Shown: one piece after another, positions 35,505-43,965 of the stretch | Layout of the letters: every line of letters starts with the position of its first letter | How positions within the stretch are numbered: the first letter of the stretch is position 1 | Source of the DNA: Actinomycetota bacterium | Lineage (GTDB): Bacteria > Actinomycetota > UBA4738 > HRBIN12 | Direction of reading: 5' to 3' | Length of the DNA stretch: 64,000 bases | Assembly: GCA_040881665.1 (NCBI GenBank) | Contig: JBBECT010000004.1 | Location: 444,303-508,302, forward strand | Position numbers and translations under genes: made by a program | The notes under the pieces: generated by a model | The model's input: only the letters and a program-made list of their open reading frames with translations | Told to the model about the DNA's origin: nothing | Databases searched by the model: none

Positions 35505-35720
35505 CTACTGCTCCTCTTGCTCTCTTGCTGCGGGCAGGGGAGTGATTACAACTTTCACACCCCCAATGTTGTCAGGGAAGCTCGAGTGGTCACGGTCCAT
35601 GTTTGTGAAGAGCTCGACGACCTCGCTCTCGGGATCGAACTCCCATCCCCACAAGTCGCCGGAGCGCTGCCGAGCTCGCGCGTATGTCTCGATGCCCCTC
35701 GCGCCTGTCTTGTTGTTCAT
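35505..35720 (-). CDS. Small 71-residue protein between protease and membrane protein
   Basis: The start at ATG 35720 overlaps the protease stop by four bases, and the stop is followed directly by the next gene. The C-terminal half reads VVELFTNMDRDHSS and then FPDNIGGVKVVITPLP. This is reminiscent of the short 'lP-x-x-i-x-G-v-p-V' module that precedes the catalytic domain in many bacterial trypsin-like proteins, so it could be a split-off pro-domain, inhibitor or substrate. That reading is tentative. Otherwise it is an unrecognised protein. Confidence 0.5.
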   Translation of the reverse strand: MNNKTGARGIETYARARQRSGDLWGWEFDPESEVVELFTNMDRDHSSFPDNIGGVKVVITPLPAAREQEEQ

Positions 35721-36682
35721 GGTCGCAGTCTGACGTTCGCTTCTGAAAACTGGTAGGCGGCTTGCTGTATCAGGCTGTACGAACCCTGATCCCCGGCGAC
35801 TATGTGGCCGGCGAGCGTAGGTCGGTCGCGAAAGAGTACCGGGGCGCCCGAATCCCCGGGCAAGGAGACAGAGCGATCCGTGATGTACACATTCCCCCAG
35901 CTGCCACCCGTTACATCCCTACCCCACGAAAGGGAGACGCCACGCACCCATCCCTGGCGAGTCCCACTTCGCCCATGGACAATCACGTGGTCACCTCTGC
36001 GCGCGTCGGCAGTACCTGAGATCGTGGGGCCGCCGGAGTCCTTCGCTCCGGAGTTGAGCTGAACGATGGCAATGTCTGCACAATCCACACCGGTGGGGCG
36101 CTTACTCAGGTGGTCCACGAAGATTGCTGACCCGACACCGTTGTGAACGGTCGCCCCAACCTCTTGCACAACATGACCGGCGGTCGTTATTAACGCCACA
36201 CCCCTTCCGTCAGTGGCTTTGGCCCCCAGGGTGCCTAGACCACCGCTTGAAGATATCCCGGATCCGGGACTGGCTCTGAGCTCCTGAGCCGGCGGGAGCC
36301 CCACGGCGAATACCTCCCGAGAAGGAAATCTACTCGGCCAGATCGAGGAAATCGCGGCGGCAGGGGTCATCGCTAGGGGTCCCCCCGACCGCGGCGCCAG
36401 ACCCTCGCGAACAAAGACAGCAGGGGTGACGAGGTCTCTGCGCGAGCGAAGCCATATCCCCGTGCCGAAGATTCCGGCTTCTGAGTAGGACCAGGATTCC
36501 TCGCGAAACTCCTCCGGGATCTGTCTGAAGTATCGCAGGGCGCTTTCTCTGAATTGGTGCTGGAAGCCCGGTTCGGTGGATAGCGACCTCCAGATCCGGC
36601 CAAGCTCTAAGGCGAGCTCGACCCGAATCGGATCCCCTTCTCCAAATTGGGACAGGATGCGCTCCCTGCCGGCGCGCTCCAC
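35717..36682 (-). CDS. Cytosolic trypsin-like serine protease
   Basis: The 321-residue protein from GTG 36682 has an intact catalytic triad: H170 in TTAGHVV, D203 in CADIAIVQL and S278 in LPGDSGAPVL. The run-in GGLGTLGAKATDGRGVAL is typical of this bacterial protease group. There is no signal peptide, so it acts inside the cell. About 120 N-terminal residues (GEGDPIRVELALELGRI and beyond) form a helical domain of unknown type that may sense or bind partners. It is the first gene of a tight three-gene operon on the minus strand. Confidence 0.85.
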   Translation of the reverse strand: MERAGRERILSQFGEGDPIRVELALELGRIWRSLSTEPGFQHQFRESALRYFRQIPEEFREESWSYSEAGIFGTGIWLRSRRDLVTPAVFVREGLAPRSGGPLAMTPAAAISSIWPSRFPSREVFAVGLPPAQELRASPGSGISSSGGLGTLGAKATDGRGVALITTAGHVVQEVGATVHNGVGSAIFVDHLSKRPTGVDCADIAIVQLNSGAKDSGGPTISGTADARRGDHVIVHGRSGTRQGWVRGVSLSWGRDVTGGSWGNVYITDRSVSLPGDSGAPVLFRDRPTLAGHIVAGDQGSYSLIQQAAYQFSEANVRLRP

Positions 36683-37002
36683 GGTGGCCTCCGCGCTTCA
36701 GCGGTCTAGTTGCAACGATGCTACCTGCAGCGATTCTTCAACCAGTGAGGTCGCATGGACTCGGTGATCGCATCTGCTTTTCGCTCCAGGAGGATCCCCG
36801 GCTTCCTTGGCGGTCCCGAAGCACCAAGCAGTCTTAGAGAGCACACGGGTGCCGCTGAGCAGCCGCAGGTGATCTTGGTGCCGACGCCCCATTGCGCCTC
36901 CCAGCAACGACTCAACCCTCCACCCCTCCTACTCCTATGTCTTTAGGTGGCCGAATCGGTGAAACCGCAAATCTCGCCAGCAGATAGCTCAGACTGCCGA
37001 GC
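36683..37002. other. Divergent intergenic stretch in the island
   Basis: About 320 bases between the protease operon (minus) and the nuclease-like gene (plus). Several short open frames exist (up to 69 codons) but none has a convincing start, codon bias or family pattern. It must hold promoters for both sides. I see no clear repeat. Confidence 0.45.
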
Positions 37003-38064
37003 ATGCACGCTGCCGGATGGGTTTCTCGGGGAAGGGAGGCGATCCTTCAGCTTCTCGAGATTGAGCACGCCGTTGTGTGGCCGGAGGTCGAGGCAAAGGT
37101 TGCCGACAAGAAGTGGGCCCCCCTCGGAGTTCATGTGCAGCCTCACCATTTGACAACCGCTCGGCAGCAGCTGCGCGACGAGGGCGCGATCGCTAGCACG
37201 GCCGGAAGAACTCGAGGGGGTCGCTCGGTGCCCGTCATTCACTTCGGTGACCTAACCGGCCGAAAGCGGAAGGTTGAGGACGCAGCCGCGCGAAAGCGGC
37301 TACTTCAGGCCCGATACCTGGCATGGGCAGTGACCCTTCATATCCTTGGTCCAGCGGGTGAACGCGCCACCCACGCATCTCTGCTCAAGGCCGCTCCAAT
37401 TGCTGGATATCGGGTGGAACGACCGGAGGGTGGCCCAATCGGAAGCCTATTCGGGAAGAAGGTCGTGGGAGGTCCGCTCGACGACGCTGTGCATCTGCAG
37501 CTGAAGAATGAGCTGGGCGTCCCAACTGGGGTCGTTTCCGTCCCCATCGAGGTCAAGAACGTTCGAGAATGGATCTATCCTGGGTCCGAGAGGCTTCATC
37601 AGTTGCTGCACAAGGCCGCTGCCCTACAAGATGCCAACCCCGAACTCCCGATTGTTCCAGTCCTCGTTTGCCGCAGGGCCCCGTGGGCGACCTTCCGAAT
37701 GGCGAAGGCCTTTGGATTTTATGTCGCAGATGCGAAGGCTCAGTTCCTGCCTGAGAGAGAGGATGTTTCCCAAACACACGTGGAAGAGATGCGTGTGGAA
37801 CTTGGGTACTCAGATCTCGTGATCGACACCGGGCGAAACCGACTTCTCGACAAGCACTTCGGCAAGGCGCTGCCGGGAATCGCGGAGGATGCGGCGTCGA
37901 GCTGGGCGATCTTTGGCCCGCGATACTTGGAGACTTTCGAAGCGCTTCGCCAACCGACACTCTCCGAGGCTAGGCGCTCTGAGCTCACGCTCGAACTTGA
38001 ATCCGAAGGGCGGAGAATCCTTCGGGATAGACAGGGCGATGAGGATGAGGACGAAGTGGATTAA
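37003..38064 (+). CDS. Predicted winged-helix plus PD-(D/E)XK nuclease protein
   Basis: The 353-residue protein starts at ATG 37003. Residues about 10-75 look like a winged-helix DNA-binding domain. The middle holds a restriction-endonuclease-like core: GGPLDDAVHLQLKNELG (D160, D161), then VSVPIEVKNVREWIYP with E183 and K185 as the E-x-K pair, and a following helix ERLHQLLHKAAALQ. The last residues are acidic (RQGDEDEDEVD). It may be a restriction-type or repair nuclease; I cannot name a family with certainty. It is the rightmost gene of the island. Confidence 0.6.
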   Translation: MHAAGWVSRGREAILQLLEIEHAVVWPEVEAKVADKKWAPLGVHVQPHHLTTARQQLRDEGAIASTAGRTRGGRSVPVIHFGDLTGRKRKVEDAAARKRLLQARYLAWAVTLHILGPAGERATHASLLKAAPIAGYRVERPEGGPIGSLFGKKVVGGPLDDAVHLQLKNELGVPTGVVSVPIEVKNVREWIYPGSERLHQLLHKAAALQDANPELPIVPVLVCRRAPWATFRMAKAFGFYVADAKAQFLPEREDVSQTHVEEMRVELGYSDLVIDTGRNRLLDKHFGKALPGIAEDAASSWAIFGPRYLETFEALRQPTLSEARRSELTLELESEGRRILRDRQGDEDEDEVD

Positions 38065-38404
38065 CCCACGGAATGACCTCCCAGGCCCAATCCGACTCGG
38101 AGCGATCAGACCTTTGCCCTGGGAAGCCTCCGAACGGTCCCTTCCCGGGCCACAAGGGTGGATTGCCTGCTTCAGTCTCCACGGGGTAGGGCGCTCTCCC
38201 GCTCGTAAGCGGCCGATCGCTTCCCCGACCGGTCAGGTATCGGTTGTAGCGGAGGTCCGGTCGCTCAATCGGTCAGCTCCCACCTCGCTCCTCTTGGATC
38301 ACTTGTCCGCCCCCGCAGGGGATCTGGTCACGAAGGGTGGGTGGGTGAAAAGCCGTTCTGTAGAGGCTTTGGATCCCTGCATGCGCTAGGCGTCAAGCTT
38401 AGTC
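38065..38404. other. Right island margin without a recognised gene
   Basis: Apart from the hairpin at 38116-38150, these 340 bases hold no convincing gene. Short reading frames on both strands are low in quality. Confidence 0.45.
38116..38150 (+). terminator. Stable hairpin, probable terminator
   Basis: GCCCTGGGAAG (38116-38126) pairs with CTTCCCGGGC (38141-38150), giving ten base pairs with one bulged T. It lies 52 bases after the stop of the nuclease-like gene. No T-run follows, so termination is likely but not certain. Confidence 0.45.
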
Positions 38405-38447
38405 TGTCCACGGGTAGGGGCGTTTCTTGCCTACTATCTGTGTTCCC
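38405..38447 (-). repeat. Right terminal inverted repeat of the island (43 bp)
   Basis: Exact reverse complement of 30200-30242. On the plus strand it begins TGTCCACGGGTAGGGGCG and ends CTGTGTTCCC. Confidence 0.95.
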
Positions 38448-38461
38448 CCCGCTGGCTTGAC
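38448..38461 (+). repeat. Direct repeat, right copy, flanking the island
   Basis: CCCGCTGGCTTGAC directly follows the right inverted repeat and differs from the left copy (30186-30199) at one base. Its last bases form part of a TTGACA box. Confidence 0.75.
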
Positions 38462-38485
38462 AATCTTTGAACGGCCGTTCAAACT
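38457..38485 (+). promoter_or_regulatory. Promoter with embedded 18-bp perfect palindrome
   Basis: TTGACA at 38457-38462 fits a -35 box; 17 bases further, CAAACT at 38480-38485 is a weak -10. Between and overlapping them, TTTGAACGGCCGTTCAAA (38466-38483) is a perfect palindrome of the kind bound by TetR-type dimers. A repressor bound there would block polymerase. The controlled gene would be the FAD oxidoreductase at 38540. Confidence 0.65.
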
Positions 38486-38539
38486 CCCTGCGTGTGGCCC
38501 CTGCGGGGGCTGTGTCCTCAAGCAACGGGAGTCGGAAAC

Positions 38540-40156
38540 GTGAGTGCGAACAGCTACGACGCGATCGTGATCGGTGGCGGCCACAATGGTCTGATCGCCG
38601 CGGCCTATCTGGCGAAATACGGGGCCCGAACCCTGGTGCTCGAGGCGCGCGAGAAGACCGGCGGTGCGGCCGACACGATGGCTCCGTGGGACGAGGCTCC
38701 CGACATCAAGGTCACGACGCTGTCGTACGTGATGAGCCTGATGCCGCCGACGATCCAGAAGGATCTGCAGCTCGAGCGGTTCGGCTACAAGGTGCACGCG
38801 CAGGGACTGGGCTACCTGCCGCACCCGAACGGCGGCTCGATCATCCAGTCCGACGACGAACAGCAGACCTACGACTCGATCGCGAAGTTCTCCAAGCACG
38901 ACGCCGAGCAGTGGCCGAGATTCGAGGCATGGATCGGCCGGATCGCGAACATCATGGGCCCGATGCTCATGAAGACCCCGCCGAAGGTCGGGTCGAAGAA
39001 GGCGGGCGACATCAAGGACATCGCACAGCTCGGCTGGACGCTGCGCAAGGAGATCGATCAGCAGACGGTCGCCGATATCACGCGGTTGTTCACGATGAGC
39101 TCGACCGATCTGCTGCGTCGTTGGTTCGAGAACGACGTGTTCATCGGCTTGCAGTCGGTGAACGGGATCATCGGCACGTGGGCCGGTCCCGACGCGCCAG
39201 GGACCGCCTACGTGCTGATGCACCACTCCGTCGGCGACATCGGCGACGGAGAGATCGCGAGCTGGGGCTACCCGGAGGGCGGCATGGGTGCCGTCGGCGA
39301 CGCGTGCCGGCAGGCCGCCGAGTCCTTCGGCGCCGAGGTCCGCACCAGCTCGCCGGTCGAGCGCGTCCTGGTGGACAACGGTCGCGCGAAGGGCGTCGTC
39401 CTGAAGGGTGGGGAGGAGATCGCGGCGCCGCTCGTGGTCACCGCGATCCATCCGAAGACCGCGTTCCTCGACCAGATCGATCGGGGACAGCTCCCGGAGG
39501 CGTTCGTCGGCGACATCGAGAACTGGAAGACGCGCTCGGGCACGGTGAAGATCAACCTCGCCCTCGCGGAGCTGCCCGAGTTCACCGCCGACCCGGGGTT
39601 CAACCCCGACATCCACGGCGGTGCGATCCAGATCATGGATGACGTCGACTACCTGGAGAAGGCGTTCCAGGAGGCGCGGTTCGGCAAGGCGGCCGAGCTG
39701 CCGTTCAGCGACACCGCGATCCCGACCGTGTTCGACAAGACGCTCGCCCCCGAGGGCGTGCACGTGATGTCGATGTTCACGCAGTGGGTGCCCCACGAGT
39801 GGGCGAACGAGCCGCACACCGAGGAGCTCGAGCGCTACGCCGACCGCCTGATCGATCGAGTGAATGCGGTTGCCCCGAACTTCAAGGGCTCGATCATGCA
39901 CCGCCAGGTGATCGGTCCCCACCAGATGGAATCCGAGTGGGGCCTGATCGGCGGGAACATCTTCCACGGCGAGCTCACAGTCGATCAGCTGTTTCACATG
40001 CGCCCGGCGCCGGGCTTCGCCGACTATCGCACCCCGATCGATGGTCTGTACCAGGCATTGAGCGCAACCCACGCGGGCGGCGGCGTGACGGGCATGCCCG
40101 GTCACCACTGCGTGCGCGAGATCGTCGCCGACAAGCGGGTCAAGCGCCGGCGCTGA
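38540..40156 (+). CDS. FAD-dependent oxidoreductase (phytoene-desaturase / PYROXD2-like)
   Basis: The 538-residue flavoprotein starts at GTG 38540. The N-terminus YDAIVIGGGHNGLIAAAYLAK is the dinucleotide-binding motif, followed by LVLEAREKTGGAADT. The C-terminal FAD segment is DGLYQALSATHAGGGVTGMPG. The overall pattern is that of the phytoene-desaturase-like NAD(P)/FAD oxidoreductases related to PYROXD2, most of which have no known substrate. No carotenoid genes are nearby. It has its own promoter with palindrome directly next to the island border. Confidence 0.9.
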   Translation: MSANSYDAIVIGGGHNGLIAAAYLAKYGARTLVLEAREKTGGAADTMAPWDEAPDIKVTTLSYVMSLMPPTIQKDLQLERFGYKVHAQGLGYLPHPNGGSIIQSDDEQQTYDSIAKFSKHDAEQWPRFEAWIGRIANIMGPMLMKTPPKVGSKKAGDIKDIAQLGWTLRKEIDQQTVADITRLFTMSSTDLLRRWFENDVFIGLQSVNGIIGTWAGPDAPGTAYVLMHHSVGDIGDGEIASWGYPEGGMGAVGDACRQAAESFGAEVRTSSPVERVLVDNGRAKGVVLKGGEEIAAPLVVTAIHPKTAFLDQIDRGQLPEAFVGDIENWKTRSGTVKINLALAELPEFTADPGFNPDIHGGAIQIMDDVDYLEKAFQEARFGKAAELPFSDTAIPTVFDKTLAPEGVHVMSMFTQWVPHEWANEPHTEELERYADRLIDRVNAVAPNFKGSIMHRQVIGPHQMESEWGLIGGNIFHGELTVDQLFHMRPAPGFADYRTPIDGLYQALSATHAGGGVTGMPGHHCVREIVADKRVKRRR

Positions 40157-40212
40157 CTCCCAGAACGTTCACGCCGGCGGGGCGCCACACCCCCGCCGGC
40201 GTGGCGACAACC

Positions 40213-41436
40213 TCACGGCTCGGGCGGAACCTCGATCGCCGCGCCGTACAACGGCGGGAACTCCGTGCCGTCGTGGGTCCACACGAACCCCTCCCACGGC
40301 CCGGTGCTCGCCGCGGGAACCGCGAACGCGATCGTCTCCTCCCGCGCGGCTCCGGGGTCGGTGTCGTTGCCGACCCACGAGCACGCGGGCGTCCGGTTCC
40401 CGTCGGTGATCCACTCGGAGATGTGACGCGCGGGATCGCGATCGAAGGTGAGGACCGCGTCCTGCGTGGCTTTCCCGGTGCGGAGTGCGAACGTGGCCCC
40501 ACCGGGGACGATCGACGCACCGACCACCTGATGCCCGGGACCGCCCGCCTCGAGCCAGCCGGCCGGGGTCGCATGGTTCGCGCCGTTCTTCTTCCGCGTA
40601 TCGAATCGGTACAGCCGGAGCTCGTCGAACGACCCGTCGCCATCGGCATCCGCCGGGGTGCGTGGGATCAGGTAGATCGGCTTCGTGGCGACCGGTGCTC
40701 CCACATCGACGAACGCGGCCTCGACGTTCGGATGCACCCGGTTCGTGCGCTTGGCGTTGTTCCAGACCTTGATCGGGAACCGGGCCGGCTTGATCGCGCC
40801 CCCCTCGGATTCGTCGTCGAGCTCCGGATCGGTGCCGGTCTCGCCGAGCACGCCGATCCCCGTCTGCGTGAGATCCGGCTCCCAGACGCGGTAGGCGTTG
40901 ATCTGGTCGCGCGAAACGGTGTTGTCGCCGGTGTCGAACAGCCAGAGCAGGTCGCGTGCGCCCTCGCGGTACTCGATCGACAGATCCTCGACGTCGGGAA
41001 CGGGTCGGACGCTGTCGGTGGACGTCACACCGTCGGGCTCGGGGGGTCCGGTGAATCGCGGGTCGTCGGGGAACGCACCCGGCCGGATCCGGTAGCGGAT
41101 CGCCAGGCTCCCGTCCGCGACGTCGTAGCCGAACAGGTACACGCGATCGTTCTCGACCTTGACCGCCTCGTTCGCCTTCCGGTCGCCGACCGCCCACACG
41201 ATCTGTTGACCGGTGAGCGCGTCGGCGTTGTCGGTCGACACGGCGAGGCCGGAGAGGTGCCGGGCGCTGAAGGGAGCCCGGGTCTCCTTCTGCCCGAGCG
41301 GACCCAGCAGCACCGGTTCGCCCAGCACGGGGCAGGGAACCGGATCCGTGCCTGCCCCTGCGCCGATCGGGAGCAGGGTGAAGAGCGCCACGAGGGCGGC
41401 GAGCAGCGCGCGGGTGGGATGAGATGAACGCGACAT
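40213..41436 (-). CDS. Secreted protein of unknown function
   Basis: The 407-residue protein has a clear signal peptide (residues 1-28, RALLAALVALFTLLPIGAGAG). The mature part has repeated segments of beta-propeller type, for example LSGLAVSTDNADALTGQQ, LFGYDVADGSLAIRYRI and DLLWLFDTGDNTVSRDQINAYRVW, that resemble secreted proteins reporting on 'status, day and date'-like propellers. Acidic stretches (DADGDGSFDE) could bind calcium. I do not recognise the family. It converges with the oxidoreductase gene. Confidence 0.7.
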   Translation of the reverse strand: MSRSSHPTRALLAALVALFTLLPIGAGAGTDPVPCPVLGEPVLLGPLGQKETRAPFSARHLSGLAVSTDNADALTGQQIVWAVGDRKANEAVKVENDRVYLFGYDVADGSLAIRYRIRPGAFPDDPRFTGPPEPDGVTSTDSVRPVPDVEDLSIEYREGARDLLWLFDTGDNTVSRDQINAYRVWEPDLTQTGIGVLGETGTDPELDDESEGGAIKPARFPIKVWNNAKRTNRVHPNVEAAFVDVGAPVATKPIYLIPRTPADADGDGSFDELRLYRFDTRKKNGANHATPAGWLEAGGPGHQVVGASIVPGGATFALRTGKATQDAVLTFDRDPARHISEWITDGNRTPACSWVGNDTDPGAAREETIAFAVPAASTGPWEGFVWTHDGTEFPPLYGAAIEVPPEP

Positions 41437-41598
41437 GTGGGGGGTCGTGCGTCCGCAGCCGCCTGCGCCGCACCCACCAGTTGTACCGGCTCGGCGGGCG
41501 AAGGGTCAATCGGCCACGGGTAGGTCGATGCGCCCGAGTGCCGCCGAACGGCCGGGGTCGAAGGGCGGGGTGCGGGCGATCCGGGATAGCATGCCCGG

Positions 41599-42051
41599 AT
41601 GGACCTGGAAGTCGCGACCGTCGTCTTCGACTGCGCCGATCCCGGCTCGTTGTCGGAGTTCTGGGAGACGATCACCGGCTACGAGGTCGCCGACGAGGAC
41701 GAGGAGTGGGTCCTCCTCACCGATCCGGACGACGACACGCGGATCCAGCTCGGCTTCCAGCGGGTTCCCGAGGGGAAGTCGGCGAAGAACCGCCTCCATC
41801 TGGATCTGTATGCGGCCGACGTCGAGGACGCCGCCGAATGGCTCCGATCGCTCGGTGCGAAGCAGCTGTGGGTCTCCGACGATCCGGAAGACGTGTTCAT
41901 CACGCTCGCCGATCCGGAGGACAACGAGTTCTGCGTGGTCGAGGCGGGAGCCGACGAGGACGACGAGGACGAGCTCGACGACGACGAGGATGACGACCTC
42001 GAAGTGCTCGACGACGACGAGGACGAGATCGAGCTAGAGGACGAGGACTAG
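41599..42051 (+). CDS. VOC-family (glyoxalase-like) protein with acidic tail
   Basis: The 150-residue protein has the VOC beta-alpha-beta-beta-beta pattern: VATVVFDCADPGSLSEFWETI and later LHLDLYAADVEDAAEWL, typical of Glyoxalase_6-like members. The metal ligands are not clear, so catalysis is unproven. From about residue 115 the chain is almost only aspartate and glutamate with a few hydrophobics; this low-complexity acidic tail is not part of the family fold and may bind metal or basic partners. Confidence 0.85.
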   Translation: MDLEVATVVFDCADPGSLSEFWETITGYEVADEDEEWVLLTDPDDDTRIQLGFQRVPEGKSAKNRLHLDLYAADVEDAAEWLRSLGAKQLWVSDDPEDVFITLADPEDNEFCVVEAGADEDDEDELDDDEDDDLEVLDDDEDEIELEDED

Positions 42052-42228
42052 CTCCGAGACCCCACGGTCGGGGACACCATCGGGCCCGGAGGGTAGCTGA
42101 CCTGGGACGATGCGTCCTCAGACCCACCTGCGTGTCCCCCCTCCGGGGTCGGAGCGAATCGGTCGGACCCCCCATACCCCCCGCGGCTCGACCGGCCTAC
42201 GCTGGGAACCTGACCTGAGGGGGCAGCC

Positions 42229-42738
42229 ATGCGTCAATGGGAACTCCGAGGGATCACCGACGACCACGACCCGACCGGGATCGAGCTGGAATCACGCGCT
42301 CGTGACGGAGAGGCCACCCTGGTCGTCGAGGAAGCCTTCCCCACCGTGCTCTGGACGACCGACAGGAGTCTGGGGTTCACCTCCGGGCCACCGCCCGGCA
42401 TCCTGTCGATCGATCTCCCGCTCGATCCGTCCGACGGCGATCTGTTCGACCTGTCCGGCAGCGAGGAACTCGGCGGGATGGAAGTCATCGAGGCGCACCT
42501 CTCCGCGCTGCGAGGCACCCCGGGGCGGTTCCGGATCCGTGAGCGCGGGCGCGAACTGCAGTGCGTGGTGTGGCCTGCCCCGGGCGAGGACGGTCAGGTC
42601 GCCGGAACGATCTGCGTCGCGACCGGATCCGAGGCGATCCGCGTTCAGCGCACGATAGATGCGGTATCCCGGGCCGAGCTCAGCAGCCGGTCCGTCTCGG
42701 GTTCCCCGAGGGCGGTCGAGAGCGTCCACAGCTCGTAG
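42229..42738 (+). CDS. PAS-like small protein of unknown function
   Basis: The 169-residue protein starts at ATG 42229 with a good ribosome-binding site (GAGGGGG). The segment [20 protein letters not shown] resembles the first strand pair of a PAS domain; the remainder ([21 protein letters not shown]) is compatible with PAS but not diagnostic. The C-terminal end overlaps the 3' end of hemL on the other strand by 94 bases, which is unusual, so the true end could differ. Confidence 0.6.
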   Translation: MRQWELRGITDDHDPTGIELESRARDGEATLVVEEAFPTVLWTTDRSLGFTSGPPPGILSIDLPLDPSDGDLFDLSGSEELGGMEVIEAHLSALRGTPGRFRIRERGRELQCVVWPAPGEDGQVAGTICVATGSEAIRVQRTIDAVSRAELSSRSVSGSPRAVESVHSS

Positions 42739-43937
42739 CCGCTCGGCGGCAGATACACGCCGCGTTCGAGCATCCCGTGGAAGAAGCGCGCGTACCGCTC
42801 GTGATCCGCGACCCCAGCGCCCGCGAAGTCCCGGATCACCGCTCCGGGTCGATCCGTGAAGAACACGCTGAACAGGGATCCGGCGCGGTTGATCGTCACG
42901 GGGATCCCCGTGTCCGCGAAGATCGCGCCGAGCTCGCCGGCGATCCGTTCCGCCGTGGCGGTCAGAGCGGGATAGGGGTCGGTGTCGGCCGCGAGTCGCA
43001 GGGCGGCGTTGCCGGCGGCCACCGCCACGGGGTTCCCGCTGAGGGTTCCCGCCTGGTAGACGGGGCCGGTCGGTGCGAGCCGTTCCATCACCTCGCGGCG
43101 ACCGCCGAACGCCGCGCACGGGAACCCGCCGCCCATCACCTTCCCGAACGCGGTCAGATCCGGTGTCACGCCGAAAACCGACTGCGCGCCGCCGAAGGCG
43201 ATCCGGAAGCCGGTGATCACCTCGTCGAACAGCAGCAGCGACCCGTACTCCTCGCAGAGCGCGCGCAACCCTTCGAGGAATCCGGGCTCCGGTGCAACGA
43301 CGCCCATGTTCGCCGCGACGGGCTCGACGATGACGACGGCGATCCGTTCGCCGCGATCCGCGAACAGCGTGCGCACCGCCTCGAGGTCGTTGAAGGGGGC
43401 CGTCAGGGTGTCGCGCGCCGCTCCTTCGGTGACACCGGGTGAGCCCGGGATGCCGAGCGTCGCGACACCCGATCCCGCGCCCTTGGCCAGGAGGGCGTCC
43501 GAGTGGCCGTGGTAGCACCCGTCGAACTTCACGAGCAGATCGCGGCCCGTGACGGCGCGTGCGAGCCGGATCGCGCTCATCGTTGCCTCGGTACCCGAGC
43601 TCACGAGTCGAACCTGTTCCACGCTGGGAACGGCCGAAACGATGCGCTCCGCGAGCTCGACCTCGCCCTCGGTCGGCGCGCCGAAGGACGTTCCCTTCGC
43701 GGCCGCCGCGGTGACCGCCCCGACGATCGCCGGGTGGGCGTGTCCGAACAACAGCGCCCCCCACGACTGGACCAGATCGAGGTAGCGGTTCCCGTCGGCG
43801 TCGGTCAACTGCGCGCCCTCGCCGCGAACGATGAACGGCGGCGTGCCTCCCACCGCGCCGAACGCCCGGACGGGAGAGTCGACTCCGCCCGGGATCACGC
43901 GCCGCGCGCGCTCGAACAACTCGTCGGATCGCTGCAT
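42645..43937 (-). CDS. hemL: Glutamate-1-semialdehyde 2,1-aminomutase
   Basis: HemL converts glutamate-1-semialdehyde to 5-aminolevulinate using pyridoxal phosphate. The 430-residue protein shows [20 protein letters not shown] at the start, [35 protein letters not shown], the strand [19 protein letters not shown], and the catalytic lysine in [16 protein letters not shown]. Length and motifs are normal. It is the last gene of a minus-strand group hemB-vapB-vapC-hemL. Confidence 0.96.
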   Translation of the reverse strand: MQRSDELFERARRVIPGGVDSPVRAFGAVGGTPPFIVRGEGAQLTDADGNRYLDLVQSWGALLFGHAHPAIVGAVTAAAAKGTSFGAPTEGEVELAERIVSAVPSVEQVRLVSSGTEATMSAIRLARAVTGRDLLVKFDGCYHGHSDALLAKGAGSGVATLGIPGSPGVTEGAARDTLTAPFNDLEAVRTLFADRGERIAVVIVEPVAANMGVVAPEPGFLEGLRALCEEYGSLLLFDEVITGFRIAFGGAQSVFGVTPDLTAFGKVMGGGFPCAAFGGRREVMERLAPTGPVYQAGTLSGNPVAVAAGNAALRLAADTDPYPALTATAERIAGELGAIFADTGIPVTINRAGSLFSVFFTDRPGAVIRDFAGAGVADHERYARFFHGMLERGVYLPPSGYELWTLSTALGEPETDRLLSSARDTASIVR

Positions 43938-43965
43938 AGAACGGGATGCTAGTTGGGGATCGGTC

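Larger units (their letters stand above)
30200..38447. mobile_element. 8.25-kb island bounded by 43-bp inverted repeats, defence-like cargo
   Basis: Perfect 43-bp inverted repeats form both ends, and a 14-bp direct repeat (13/14 identical) lies outside them, so the boundaries look like those of a transposed element. The interior is less GC-rich and has a different codon bias from the flanks. Genes inside: a small membrane protein, a TPR-PIN protein, an McrC-type nuclease domain, a protease operon of three genes and a PD-(D/E)XK-type protein. No transposase or recombinase is recognisable, so mobility would need an enzyme from elsewhere. The cargo points to defence or a toxin system, by inference from domains only. 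Confidence 0.75.

Noticed and set aside
36755-36946. Several 60-70 codon frames between the protease and nuclease genes
   Set aside because: They overlap on both strands, lack starts with ribosome-binding sites and show no recognisable domain.
38116-38150. Small RNA at the island's right margin
   Set aside because: Only a single hairpin after a gene is seen, which is better read as a terminator.
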